From Stutzerimonas stutzeri (GTDB taxonomy: Bacteria; Pseudomonadota; Gammaproteobacteria; Pseudomonadales; Pseudomonadaceae): a stretch of 64,000 nt of DNA. The stretch covers positions 1 to 64,000 of the forward strand of contig NZ_JAAMQZ010000016.1 of assembly GCF_013522825.1 (NCBI RefSeq), written 5' to 3'. Position numbers and translations under genes: made by a program. The notes under the pieces are model-generated. The model made no database searches, had not been told where the DNA came from, and saw only the letters and a list, made by a program, of their open reading frames with translations. This document shows, one piece after another, positions 47,555 to 56,439 of this stretch. Position 1 is the stretch's first letter, and every line of letters begins with the position of its first letter.

Positions 47555-48913
47555 TCAGCCAAGCGCTTCCCTGGCGGTTGCATCCAGACACAGCCGGGCC
47601 TTGTCGATCAGCTCGTCGATCTGCGCCTCGTTTATCACCAGCGGCGGCGAAATGATCATGGTGTCGCCTACCGCACGCATTACCAGGCCATTGCTGAAAC
47701 AGTGCTCGCGACAGAGCATGCCCACGCCCGGCGCAGCGAAACGCTCGCGGGTTTTCTTGTTCTTCACCAGCTCCAGCGCGCCGAGCATGCCGACGCCCCG
47801 CGCCTCGCCCACCAGCGGATGCTCGGCCAGCTCCCGCCAGCGGGACTGCAAGTAGGGTGCCGTTTTCGCCTTGACCTGCTCGACGATCTTCTCTTCGCGC
47901 AGAATACGGATGTTCTCCAGCGCCACCGCGGCAGCCACCGGATGCCCCGAGTAGGTGAAGCCGTGGTAGAACTCGCCGCCGTCGTTGAGGGTCTGCACCA
48001 CTTCGTCGCGCACCACCACGCCGCCCATGGGGATGTAGCCCGAGGTCAGACCCTTGGCGATGGGCATCAGATCCGGTGCGAGGCCGTAGTAATCGCTGCC
48101 GAACCATTCGCCGGTACGGCCGAAGCCGCAGATGACCTCGTCGGCAACCAGCAGAATCTCGTAGCGTGCGAGGATTTCCTTGAGCTTCGGCCAGTAACTG
48201 TCCGGCGGGATGATCACGCCACCGGCGCCCTGGATCGGCTCGGCGATAAAAGCGGCAATCCTGTCCTCGCCCACCTCGAGAATCTTGCGTTCCAGCTGTT
48301 CGGCGACGCGCACGCCGAATTCCTCCGGCTCCAGCTCGCCGCCCTCGCCGTACCAGTAGGGCTGGTCGATATGCTCGATACCGGGAATCGGCCCGTCGCT
48401 CTGATCGTGCATGGCCTTCATGCCGCCGAGGCTGGCGCCAGCGATGGTCGACCCGTGATAGCCGTTCCAGCGACCGATGACCACCTTCTTCCCGGGTTTG
48501 CCCTTGATCGCCCAATAATGGCGCACCATGCGCAACACGGTGTCGTTGGCCTCCGACCCCGAGCCGGTGAAGAACACATGGTTCATCCCCTCGGGGGCGA
48601 TATCGGCAATCGCCTTGGCCAGGGCGATGGCCGGCGGGTGGGCGGTCTGGAAGAACAGGTTGTAGTAGGGCAGTTCACGCATCTGCCGGGTCGCGGCCTC
48701 GACCAGCTCCTCGCGCCCGTAACCGAGGTTGACGCACCAGAGCCCGGCCATGGCATCGAGAATCCTGTGGCCCTCGCTGTCCTGCAGATAGACGCCCTCG
48801 GCGCGCGTGATCACCCGCGTACCCTTGGCATTGAGCGCCTTGAAATCGGTGAACGGCGGCAGATGATGGTCGCGGCTCAAGGCTTGCCAGTGCAGGGTTT
48901 GCGAATCGCTCAT
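47555..48913 (-). CDS. spuC: Putrescine-pyruvate aminotransferase SpuC
   Basis: This PLP-dependent class III aminotransferase transfers the amino group of putrescine (and related amines) to pyruvate, giving 4-aminobutanal. It is 452 aa with GLWCVNLGYGREELVEAA, FTGSGSEANDTVLRMVRHYW, the cofactor-binding DEVICGFGRTGEWFG and the PLP lysine in PIAKGLTSGYIPMGG. An AGAGGTG ribosome-binding sequence precedes the ATG at 48913. A REP-like hairpin lies between it and spuB. Confidence 0.94.
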   Translation of the reverse strand: MSDSQTLHWQALSRDHHLPPFTDFKALNAKGTRVITRAEGVYLQDSEGHRILDAMAGLWCVNLGYGREELVEAATRQMRELPYYNLFFQTAHPPAIALAKAIADIAPEGMNHVFFTGSGSEANDTVLRMVRHYWAIKGKPGKKVVIGRWNGYHGSTIAGASLGGMKAMHDQSDGPIPGIEHIDQPYWYGEGGELEPEEFGVRVAEQLERKILEVGEDRIAAFIAEPIQGAGGVIIPPDSYWPKLKEILARYEILLVADEVICGFGRTGEWFGSDYYGLAPDLMPIAKGLTSGYIPMGGVVVRDEVVQTLNDGGEFYHGFTYSGHPVAAAVALENIRILREEKIVEQVKAKTAPYLQSRWRELAEHPLVGEARGVGMLGALELVKNKKTRERFAAPGVGMLCREHCFSNGLVMRAVGDTMIISPPLVINEAQIDELIDKARLCLDATAREALG

Positions 48914-48947
48914 CAGTCACCTCTTGGTTGGATTTGCGTGTGTTATC

Positions 48948-48973
48948 GGTGGATGAAAAAAGCGTCATCCACC
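48948..48973. repeat. Short hairpin repeat between spuB and spuC
   Basis: GGTGGATGA-aaaaagcg-TCATCCACC is a perfect nine-pair inverted repeat. The right side continues CTACGA, giving the CGTAGGGTGGATGACGC type of sequence common as an intergenic repeat in Pseudomonas. It could affect mRNA stability inside the spu operon. Confidence 0.7.
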
Positions 48974-48984
48974 CTACGACTGCT

Positions 48985-50343
48985 TTACACCGAGAGCATC
49001 AGGAATTCCCGCTCCCAGGAGCTGATCACCCGATGGTAATTCTCCTGTTCGGTGCGTTTGACCGCGACGTAGCCGGTGATGAATTTCGGGCTCAGGTACT
49101 TGCGCAGCTCGCGGCAGCTTTCCATGCGCTCCAGCGCGGCCTCCAGGGTCAGCGGCAGGCGCAGGTTGCGCCGTTCGTAGCCACGGCCCTTGACCGGCGG
49201 GCTGGGGTTCAGCTCCTCGATCATGCCGATGTAGCCGCACAGCAGGCTCGCGGCGATGGCCAGATACGGGTTGGCGTCGGCGCCCGGCAGGCGGTTCTCC
49301 AGTCGGCGGTTCTGCGGGTCGGAATCCGGCACGCGCAGCCCCACGGTGCGGTTTTCCTCGCCCCACTCGACATTCACCGGCGCCGAGGTATCGGGCAGGA
49401 AACGGCGGAACGAATTGACGTTGGGGGCGAACATCGGCAGCAGCTCGGGAATGTACTTCTGCAGGCCGCCGACGTGGTGCAGGAACAGCTGGCTCATGGA
49501 ACCATCGGGGTTGGAGAAGATATTCCGCCCGGTCTCGATATCCACCACGCTCTGGTGCAGGTGCATGGCGCTGCCCGGCTCGCCGGTCATCGGCTTGGCC
49601 ATGAAGGTGGCGGCGACGTTGTGCTTGAGCGCGGCCTCGCGCATGGTGCGCTTGAACACCAGGATCTGGTCGGCCAGGTGCAGCGCTTCGCCGTGACGGA
49701 AGTTGATTTCCATCTGTGCGGTGCCCTCCTCGTGGATCAGCGTATCCAGATCCAGGCCCTGGGCCTCGCACCAGTCGTACATGTCCTCGAACAGCGGATC
49801 GAACTCGTTCGCGGCATCGATCGAGAACGACTGCCGGCCCGTCTCCTGCCGGCCCGAACGCCCGATCGGCGGCTGGAACGGCAGGTCCGGGTCCTCGCAG
49901 CGCTGGGTCAGGTAGAACTCCATTTCCGGCGCGACGATGGGCTGCCAGCCACGGTCGGCATACATCTTCAGTACGCGCTTCAAGATATTGCGCGGCGATA
50001 TCTCGATGGGGTTGCCCATCTTGTCGTAGGTGTCGTGAATCACCTGCGCGGTCGGCTCGATGGCCCAGGGCACGAGGAACATCGCATCGGGGTCGGGCCG
50101 GCAGAACATGTCGATGTCCGCCGGGTCGAGCAGCTCGTAGTAGATGTCGTCCTCGACATAGTCGCCGGTGACCGTCTGCAACAGCACACTTTCGGGCAGG
50201 CGCATGCCCTTTTCGCCGAGAAATTTGCTGGTCGGCGAGATCTTGCCCCTGGCAATACCGGTCAGGTCGCTGATCAGGCACTCCACTTCGGTGATCTTGT
50301 GTTCTTTCAGCCAGCCGGTGAGCTGGTCGAGCTTGCTAGTCAT
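48985..50343 (-). CDS. spuB: Glutamate-putrescine ligase SpuB (glutamine synthetase-like)
   Basis: This enzyme joins glutamate to putrescine or other polyamines with ATP. It is 452 aa with the glutamine-synthetase fold: beta-grasp N-terminus (about 15-100; ECLISDLTGIARGKISPTSK) and catalytic barrel with EMEFYL, AQMEINFRHGEAL, AMHLHQSVVD, NSFRRFLPD and NPYLAIAASL. Metal Glu and His positions appear present. It lies 37 bp downstream of spuA. Its paralogue spuI is on the other strand at 51372. Confidence 0.93.
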   Translation of the reverse strand: MTSKLDQLTGWLKEHKITEVECLISDLTGIARGKISPTSKFLGEKGMRLPESVLLQTVTGDYVEDDIYYELLDPADIDMFCRPDPDAMFLVPWAIEPTAQVIHDTYDKMGNPIEISPRNILKRVLKMYADRGWQPIVAPEMEFYLTQRCEDPDLPFQPPIGRSGRQETGRQSFSIDAANEFDPLFEDMYDWCEAQGLDLDTLIHEEGTAQMEINFRHGEALHLADQILVFKRTMREAALKHNVAATFMAKPMTGEPGSAMHLHQSVVDIETGRNIFSNPDGSMSQLFLHHVGGLQKYIPELLPMFAPNVNSFRRFLPDTSAPVNVEWGEENRTVGLRVPDSDPQNRRLENRLPGADANPYLAIAASLLCGYIGMIEELNPSPPVKGRGYERRNLRLPLTLEAALERMESCRELRKYLSPKFITGYVAVKRTEQENYHRVISSWEREFLMLSV

Positions 50344-50380
50344 GATGACCTCTGATTGCGATTATGCGCGGTGGGTCCGT

Positions 50381-51127
50381 TCAACGCTGTGCAGCATGCG
50401 CCCGGCAGGCTTCGGCGAAGCCCTGGAACAGCGCCAGGTAAGCCGGGTGTTCATGTACTTTCCATTCCGGGTGCCATTGCACACCGAGGGCGAAGCTCGG
50501 CGCCGCCTCGACGGAGAAGGCCTCGATCAGCCCGTCAGGCGCCAGCGCCTCGATACGCAGCCCTTCGCCCAGCCGTTCGACACCCTGCCCGTGCACCGAA
50601 TTGACCCGGATCTCGGCGGGCAGGCCAAGGCGCGCCAACATGCCATCCGGCTGCACATGCAGTGTGTGACTCAGGCCATATTGCACCTCGACGGGGTCCT
50701 CGGGACGCTCGCGGTGATCCTGATAAGGCCCCGCTTCATGCACTTTCTGGTGCAGGCTGCCGCCAAAGGCCACGTTCATCTCCTGGAATCCGCGACAGAT
50801 GCCGAACACCGGAATGCCGGCATCCACCGCCTCGCGAATCAACGGCAGCGTCAGCTGATCACGCGAAGGGTCGTGCGGCGTATCCGGCTCGCTGGCCGGC
50901 CCCTGATAATGATGGGGCTCGACGTTGGACGGCGAGCCGGTGAACAGCAGGCCGTCGAGACTTTTCAGCAGGGTCTGCCGGTCGATCAAGTCGCCCAGCG
51001 CCGGTATCACCAGCGGCATGCCGGCAATCGCCGCAGCACGCAGGTATTTGTCGCCGGCGATATGAAATCCGTGGTGGCCGATCTGCCGGGTACAGGCGCA
51101 AACGCCGATCAGTGGCATGCGAGACAT
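50381..51127 (-). CDS. spuA: Gamma-glutamyl-GABA hydrolase-like protein SpuA (class I glutamine amidotransferase)
   Basis: This enzyme removes the gamma-glutamyl group from glutamylated polyamine breakdown products. It is 248 aa, with the nucleophile Cys in FGICRGFQEMNVAFGG (about 107-122) and the His/Glu pair in ALGVQWHPEWK (about 217-227), so the catalytic triad is complete. It is first in spuABCDEFGH. The 244-bp space to the divergent spuI contains the promoters. Confidence 0.93.
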   Translation of the reverse strand: MSRMPLIGVCACTRQIGHHGFHIAGDKYLRAAAIAGMPLVIPALGDLIDRQTLLKSLDGLLFTGSPSNVEPHHYQGPASEPDTPHDPSRDQLTLPLIREAVDAGIPVFGICRGFQEMNVAFGGSLHQKVHEAGPYQDHRERPEDPVEVQYGLSHTLHVQPDGMLARLGLPAEIRVNSVHGQGVERLGEGLRIEALAPDGLIEAFSVEAAPSFALGVQWHPEWKVHEHPAYLALFQGFAEACRAHAAQR

Positions 51128-51371
51128 GGAATACTCGTCTTGTCAGTTGGGGCCCATCGAAGAGTAGTCTTGTTCATTTTTATAGACAATAGATTGCAAG
51201 ACGACCTTCGTCAGGGTCTGCAAGCGAAGATTCCCGCGCCCCATAAATGCCCGCTGCAGCCCAGAATGAGGCACTCTCGCGCTGCTATTGACAGCCGCAA
51301 GGCTTTTCGATTGACTCCAATCAAGCCGATTTGATGATTGAAATTTTTAACAATATTTAAGGTATCTCATC
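51128..51371. promoter_or_regulatory. Divergent spuA/spuI promoter region
   Basis: This 244-bp spacer separates the divergent polyamine genes and is unusually A/T-rich at both ends. A perfect GATTG-actc-CAATC inverted repeat lies at 51309-51322, and related ATTGA/TTGAT words recur nearby. In P. aeruginosa polyamine catabolic genes are controlled by PauR and, for some, CbrB/NtrC; I cannot assign the repeat to a particular regulator. Confidence 0.5.
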
Positions 51372-52748
51372 ATGCAACCGCCGCCGCGTGCCGTTCAGCT
51401 CAATGAAGCTAACGCATTTCTCAAGGAACACCCGGAGGTCCAGTACGTCGACCTGCTGATCGCAGACATGAATGGTGTGGTGCGCGGCAAGCGCATCGAA
51501 CGCGCCAGCCTGCACAAGGTATACGAGAAAGGCATCAACCTGCCGGCCTCGCTGTTCGCCCTCGACATCAATGGCATCACTGTGGAAAGCAGCGGGCTGG
51601 GCATGGATATCGGTGATTCGGACCGCATCTGCTTCCCCATCCCCAACACCCTGAGCAACGAACCCTGGCAGAAACGCCCCACCGCGCAGTTGCTGATGAC
51701 CATGCACGAACGCGACGGCGTGCCTTTCTTCGCCGATCCGCGCGAAGTGCTGCGCCAGGTGGTGAGCCGCTTCGACGAGCTGGGTCTGACCATCTGCGCG
51801 GCCTTCGAGCTGGAGTTCTATCTGATCGACCAGGAGAACATCAATGGCCGCCCACAGCCGCCGCGCTCGCCGATTTCAGGCAAGCGACCGCACTCGACCC
51901 AGGTCTACCTGATCGATGACCTCGACGAGTATGTCGACTGCCTCCAGGACATCCTCGAAGGTGCCAAGGAGCAGGGCATACCCGCCGATGCCATCGTCAA
52001 GGAAAGTGCGCCAGCGCAGTTCGAGGTCAACCTTCACCACGTCGCCGACCCGATCAAGGCCTGCGACTATGCCGTACTGCTCAAGCGGCTGATCAAGAAC
52101 ATCGCCTACGACCATGAGATGGACACCACCTTCATGGCCAAGCCCTATCCGGGCCAGGCCGGCAACGGGCTGCACGTGCACATCTCGCTGCTCGACAAGC
52201 AGGGCAACAATATCTTCGCCACTGACAACCCGCTGGAAAGTGAAACCTTGCGTCACGCTATCGGCGGTATCCAGCAGACCATGGCCGCATCGATGGCCTT
52301 CCTCTGCCCCAACGTCAACTCCTATCGCCGCTTCGGTGCCCAGTTCTACGTACCCAATGCGCCGTGCTGGGGGCTGGACAACCGCACCGTGGCGCTGCGC
52401 GTGCCGACCGACAGTCCGGACGGGGTGCGCATCGAGCACCGTGTCGCCGGCGCCGACGCCAACCCCTATCTGCTGCTGGCCAGTGTCCTCGCCGGAATTC
52501 ACCACGGTCTGACGAATAGAATCGATCCGGACGCACCCATCGAGGGCAACTCCTACGAGCAGGTCGAACCGAGCCTGCCGTCCAACCTGCGCGATGCCCT
52601 GCGCGAGCTGGACGACAACGAGATCATGGCGCGCTACATCAGCCCGGATTACATCGACATCTTCGTTGCCTGCAAGGAAAGCGAACTGGCCGAGTTCGAG
52701 CACTCGATCTCCGATCTCGAATACAACTGGTATCTGCATACGGTTTAA
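51372..52748 (+). CDS. spuI: Glutamate-putrescine ligase paralogue SpuI
   Basis: This is a glutamine-synthetase-like gamma-glutamylpolyamine synthetase of 458 aa. Motifs are YVDLLIADMNGVVRGKRIER (about 22-41), the catalytic AFELEFYLID, PAQFEVNLHHV, GLHVHISLLDK, NSYRRFGAQFYVP and GADANPYLLLASVLAG. It is divergent from spuA, in the same place as spuI (PA0296) of P. aeruginosa. Paralogues of this family differ in polyamine preference; the substrate here cannot be told. A terminator-like hairpin follows the gene. Confidence 0.9.
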   Translation: MQPPPRAVQLNEANAFLKEHPEVQYVDLLIADMNGVVRGKRIERASLHKVYEKGINLPASLFALDINGITVESSGLGMDIGDSDRICFPIPNTLSNEPWQKRPTAQLLMTMHERDGVPFFADPREVLRQVVSRFDELGLTICAAFELEFYLIDQENINGRPQPPRSPISGKRPHSTQVYLIDDLDEYVDCLQDILEGAKEQGIPADAIVKESAPAQFEVNLHHVADPIKACDYAVLLKRLIKNIAYDHEMDTTFMAKPYPGQAGNGLHVHISLLDKQGNNIFATDNPLESETLRHAIGGIQQTMAASMAFLCPNVNSYRRFGAQFYVPNAPCWGLDNRTVALRVPTDSPDGVRIEHRVAGADANPYLLLASVLAGIHHGLTNRIDPDAPIEGNSYEQVEPSLPSNLRDALRELDDNEIMARYISPDYIDIFVACKESELAEFEHSISDLEYNWYLHTV

Positions 52749-52768
52749 AGCCGAAAGCCGACAAACAA

Positions 52769-52837
52769 CGCTGAAGGCTGAACGAAAGGCACGCAACGGC
52801 TCTGCTTTTCGTCCAGCCCTCCAGCCTCCAGCGCTTT
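52769..52837 (+). terminator. Long imperfect hairpin after spuI
   Basis: CGCTGAAGGCTG (52769-52780) pairs with CAGCCTCCAGCG (52822-52833), one mismatch, and the inner ACGAAAGGCA pairs with TGCTTTTCGT. The stem is followed by CTTTTAT. It probably ends spuI transcription before aguB, so aguBA would have its own promoter in the 90 bases that follow. Confidence 0.55.
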
Positions 52838-52926
52838 TATCGGCTTCAATCGCCTTTATCGTCTTTTCCAAACTTCCCGCCTAAAATCCACTCCATTTCC
52901 AAACGCCCCAATTCAACGAGGCCGTC

Positions 52927-53808
52927 ATGACCCGTACCGTTACTGTCGCCGCCACCCAGATGGCGTGCTCCTGGGACCGCCAAGCGAACATCGCCAAGGC
53001 CGAGAAGCTGGTTCGCGAAGCGGCCGCCAAGGGCGCCCAGGTGATCCTGATCCAGGAGCTGTTCGAAACCCCTTACTTCTGCCAGAAGCCCAACCCCGAG
53101 TATCTGCAGCTGGCCACCGGCGTGGAGGACAACCCCGCGATCCAGCATTTCCAGAAGATCGCCAAGGAGCTGGCGGTGGTGCTGCCGATCAGCTTCTTCG
53201 AACTGGCCGGGCGCGCGCGCTTCAACTCCATCGCCATCATCGATGCCGACGGCACGCTGCTGGGCGTCTACCGCAAGAGCCATATTCCGGACGGCCCGGG
53301 CTACCACGAGAAGTACTACTTCAATCCCGGCGACACCGGCTTCAAGGTCTGGAACACCCGCTACGCCAGGATCGGCGTGGCCATCTGCTGGGACCAGTGG
53401 TTCCCCGAGACCGCGCGCAGCATGGCGCTGATGGGCGCCGAACTGCTGTTCTACCCGACCGCCATCGGCAGCGAGCCGCATGACCCCAACATCACCTCGC
53501 GCGACCATTGGCAGCGCGTCCAGCAGGGCCACGCCGGCGCCAACCTGATGCCGCTGATCGCCAGCAACCGCGTAGGCACCGAGGAGCAGGACGGCTACGA
53601 CATCACCTTCTACGGCTCCTCGTTCATCGCCGACCAGTTCGGCGAGAAGGTCGAGGAAATGGACCGGACCAGCGAAGGCGTGCTGGTGCATGAGTTCGAT
53701 CTCGATCAGCTGGAACACATCCGCAGCGCCTGGGGCGTGTTCCGTGATCGCCGCCCCAATCTCTACGGCCCGATCAGGACCCTGGACGGCTCGCAGCCTT
53801 CGGAATAG
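52927..53808 (+). CDS. aguB: N-carbamoylputrescine amidase AguB
   Basis: This nitrilase-superfamily enzyme hydrolyses N-carbamoylputrescine to putrescine, CO2 and ammonia. It is 293 aa. The Glu-Lys-Cys triad is in [25 protein letters not shown] and [19 protein letters not shown]-type ribosome binding sequence precedes the ATG at 52927. It is two bases upstream of aguA, giving the agmatine pathway: agmatine to carbamoylputrescine to putrescine, which then feeds the spu enzymes. Confidence 0.95.
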   Translation: MTRTVTVAATQMACSWDRQANIAKAEKLVREAAAKGAQVILIQELFETPYFCQKPNPEYLQLATGVEDNPAIQHFQKIAKELAVVLPISFFELAGRARFNSIAIIDADGTLLGVYRKSHIPDGPGYHEKYYFNPGDTGFKVWNTRYARIGVAICWDQWFPETARSMALMGAELLFYPTAIGSEPHDPNITSRDHWQRVQQGHAGANLMPLIASNRVGTEEQDGYDITFYGSSFIADQFGEKVEEMDRTSEGVLVHEFDLDQLEHIRSAWGVFRDRRPNLYGPIRTLDGSQPSE

Positions 53809-53810
53809 CC

Positions 53811-54908
53811 ATGACTACCTTGAGCCGCACCCCGCGCACCGACGGTTACTTCATGCCCGCCGAATGGGCGCCGCACAGCCAGACCTGGATGGTCTGGCCG
53901 CAGCGCCCCGACAACTGGCGCGAACAGGGCGCCCCGGCACAAGCGGCGTTTGCCGCGGTAGCCAGGGCCATCGCCCGCTTCGAGCCGGTCACGGTCTGCG
54001 CCAGCGCCGGGCAGTACCTCAACGCCTGTCAGCAACTCGACGACCCGCGTATCCGGGTGGTGGAAATGAGCACTGACGACGCCTGGGTCCGCGACACCGG
54101 GCCGACCTTCGTCATCGATGGCCGGGGCGGTCTGCGCGGCGTCGACTGGACCTTCAATGCCTGGGGCGGCCTGGATGGCGGGCTTTACGCCGACTGGCAA
54201 TGCGACGACGAGGTGGCGCAGAAAATCCTGCAGATCGAGCGCTGCGCGCGCTACCGCACCGAAGGCTTCGTGCTCGAAGGCGGCGCGATCCACGTCGATG
54301 GCGAAGGCACCCTGATCACCACCGAGGAATGCCTGCTCAATCGCAACCGCAACCCGCAGTTGTCCCGCGAGCAGATCGAGAACGTGCTCGCTGAGCATCT
54401 GGCCATCGACAAGGTGATCTGGCTGCCCCACGGCCTGTACAACGACGAGACCGACGGCCACGTCGACAACTTCTGCTGCTTCGTGCGCCCCGGCGAGGTG
54501 CTGCTGGCCTGGACCGACGACCCGACCGATCCCAACTTCGGGCGCTGCCAGGCGGCACTGCGCGCGCTGGAGCAGGCGCGCGACGCGCGTGGGCGAGCGC
54601 TCACCGTACACCGCATACCGATTCCCGGACCGCTGCATGCGAGCGATGAAGAGTGCGCCGGCGTGCTCATGCTGGAAGGCAGCCAGCCGCGCGATCCGTC
54701 GATCCGCCTGGCCGGCAGCTATGTGAACTTCCTCATCGTCAACGGCGGCATCATCGCACCAAGCTTCGACGATCCATTCGATGCCGAAGCCGAAGCCATC
54801 CTGCGCCGGCTGTTTCCCAAGCATGAGGTGGTGATGGTGCCGGGCCGGGAAATCCTGCTGGGCGGCGGTAATATTCATTGCATCACCCAGCAGCAGCCGC
54901 TGCCGTAG
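53811..54908 (+). CDS. aguA: Agmatine deiminase AguA
   Basis: This guanidine-modifying enzyme converts agmatine to N-carbamoylputrescine and ammonia. It is 365 aa, with [22 protein letters not shown] near the start (split, about 12-33), [13 protein letters not shown], the catalytic [13 protein letters not shown]is/Asp region, and the nucleophile Cys357 in [12 protein letters not shown] at the C-terminus. It starts two bases after aguB. No aguR repressor gene is adjacent, unlike P. aeruginosa. Confidence 0.95.
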   Translation: MTTLSRTPRTDGYFMPAEWAPHSQTWMVWPQRPDNWREQGAPAQAAFAAVARAIARFEPVTVCASAGQYLNACQQLDDPRIRVVEMSTDDAWVRDTGPTFVIDGRGGLRGVDWTFNAWGGLDGGLYADWQCDDEVAQKILQIERCARYRTEGFVLEGGAIHVDGEGTLITTEECLLNRNRNPQLSREQIENVLAEHLAIDKVIWLPHGLYNDETDGHVDNFCCFVRPGEVLLAWTDDPTDPNFGRCQAALRALEQARDARGRALTVHRIPIPGPLHASDEECAGVLMLEGSQPRDPSIRLAGSYVNFLIVNGGIIAPSFDDPFDAEAEAILRRLFPKHEVVMVPGREILLGGGNIHCITQQQPLP

Positions 54909-54943
54909 GGCCTGGCGATAGCGAGGGATTGTGCCTTCAAACC

Positions 54944-55068
54944 CGGATTACGCCTTCGGCTAATCCAGGCTACGGTCTGCACATGGCTTTTGTAGGAGGG
55001 GCCTTGGCCGCGAACGGAGCCGCGCCGATGGTTCGGGTATTGATTCGCGGGCATGGCCCGCTCCTACG
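54944..55068. repeat. Hairpin repeat plus inverted REP pair
   Basis: A GGATTACGCCTTCGGCTAATCC hairpin core (54945-54966) resembles those at 41650 and 41800. It is followed by an inverted pair: TGTAGGAGGGGCCTTGGCCG (from 54991) and CGCGGGCATGGCCCGCTCCT (to about 55065). They lie between convergent aguA and the GGDEF gene. A related arm is at 11226-11246. Confidence 0.75.
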
Positions 55069-55152
55069 GAAGGATTCAGCCACCTCAGGCACTCGCAACA
55101 GCCAACCGGGGCATAGCCCTATCAAAAGCCCCCCTCGTTCGCCGTTGCGTCG

Positions 55153-56151
55153 CTAGCCGACGATCACCTGATTCTTGCCCAGCCGCTTGGCGGTATACAT
55201 CGCCGCATCGGCGCGGGCGAACAGCGCGCTGAGGTCCGGGTCGTCAGCCTTGAGGTAGGTCACGCCAAGGCTGATGGTCACGCCGAAACGCTTGCCGCCG
55301 CGAGCGGAGAACAGCAGACGCTGGATTTCCCGCTGCAGACGCGCGGCAATCTGTTCGGCGAGGCCAGGCTGGCAACCCGGCAACAGCAGCGCGAATTCTT
55401 CACCGCCGATACGCCCGAACAGATCGCCACGACGCAACACCGACGCACCGCACTGGGCAACGCGCTGCAGCACCTGATCGCCCATCTGATGGCCGTAGGT
55501 ATCGTTGATCCGCTTGAAGTCATCGATATCCAGCAGCTGGAACGCCAGCGGCGTAGCGTATTGCCTGGCCAGCTCGAATTCGCGCTGGGCGCACTCGAAG
55601 AAATGCCGGCGGTTGCTGCTCTGGGTCAGCACGTCAGTGGTTGCCAGGCGCTGCAACTCACCTTCGAGCTGCTTTTTATCCGTAATGTCTTCGGCGATAC
55701 CCACGATGATCGGCCCATGAGCGCTGTCGGCGCCGCGTGCGACAAAGCATTTGTCGCTGATCCAGCGCAACTGACCATCACCACGAATGATGCGATACTC
55801 GCGTTCTTCGATAGCCCCCTTGCCGAGCACATCGTTCAGGGTTTTCTGCGCGTACTCCAAGTCATCGGGATAGACGCTGTTGCGCCACTCATCGAAATCC
55901 GCCAGCAGCAAGGCAGCCGAACGACCGAATATCCGTTCGTAAGCCGGACTGACATATACCATCTGTCGGGATTGCCAGTCGAAGGCCCAGAGCACCGCAT
56001 TGACGGCACCCACCAGCGTACTGAACAGCTGCTCACGCTCGCTCAGCCGCGCGACCTCGGCACGGGCATGCATCAGGCCCAGAAGGGTCTGCGTCTCGGT
56101 CGCCGGTTCGGCTTCGGTCGCCATCTCGCTTTGCTGCTTCAACGGGCTCAT
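55153..56151 (-). CDS. PAS-GGDEF diguanylate cyclase
   Basis: This protein of about 332 aa has a PAS/PAC domain (about 45-160; LVGAVNAVLWAFDWQSRQMVYVSPAY split, IIVGIAEDITDKKQLE) and a GGDEF domain (about 170-330) with GRIGGEEFALLL and an RRGD I-site five residues before it. The usual DxLTGLxNR leader reads DVLTQSSNRR, an odd substitution that may affect activity. I place the start at the ATG at 56151, with GGATGGCAGG just upstream; ATGs at 56193 and 56208 are alternatives. It is divergent from the kinase cluster and may share its pathway. Confidence 0.85.
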   Translation of the reverse strand: MSPLKQQSEMATEAEPATETQTLLGLMHARAEVARLSEREQLFSTLVGAVNAVLWAFDWQSRQMVYVSPAYERIFGRSAALLLADFDEWRNSVYPDDLEYAQKTLNDVLGKGAIEEREYRIIRGDGQLRWISDKCFVARGADSAHGPIIVGIAEDITDKKQLEGELQRLATTDVLTQSSNRRHFFECAQREFELARQYATPLAFQLLDIDDFKRINDTYGHQMGDQVLQRVAQCGASVLRRGDLFGRIGGEEFALLLPGCQPGLAEQIAARLQREIQRLLFSARGGKRFGVTISLGVTYLKADDPDLSALFARADAAMYTAKRLGKNQVIVG

Positions 56152-56439
56152 ACCTGCCATCCAAACAGGCGCCAGGCACCGATGAACATTCATCGGGCTG
56201 TCACGCAATGCAGTTCAGAGAGTGTCGAAGATTCAAAGTTCCGGTGGCCGCCAGCTTCCCGACAGGAGCCTTGCGCAGGACTTCTATCGCGTGCCTGGAG
56301 CGCTACAATTCTGTCACGCTTGACGCTACCAGGCCGCAAAGCTGACGCGCCAGCGCACGGCATGCGAGAATCCACTCAGATAGCATTTAGCCATTAGCGC
56401 GCAAGTGTTTATCTTCTTAATACCCCGACCGCCGATGCC

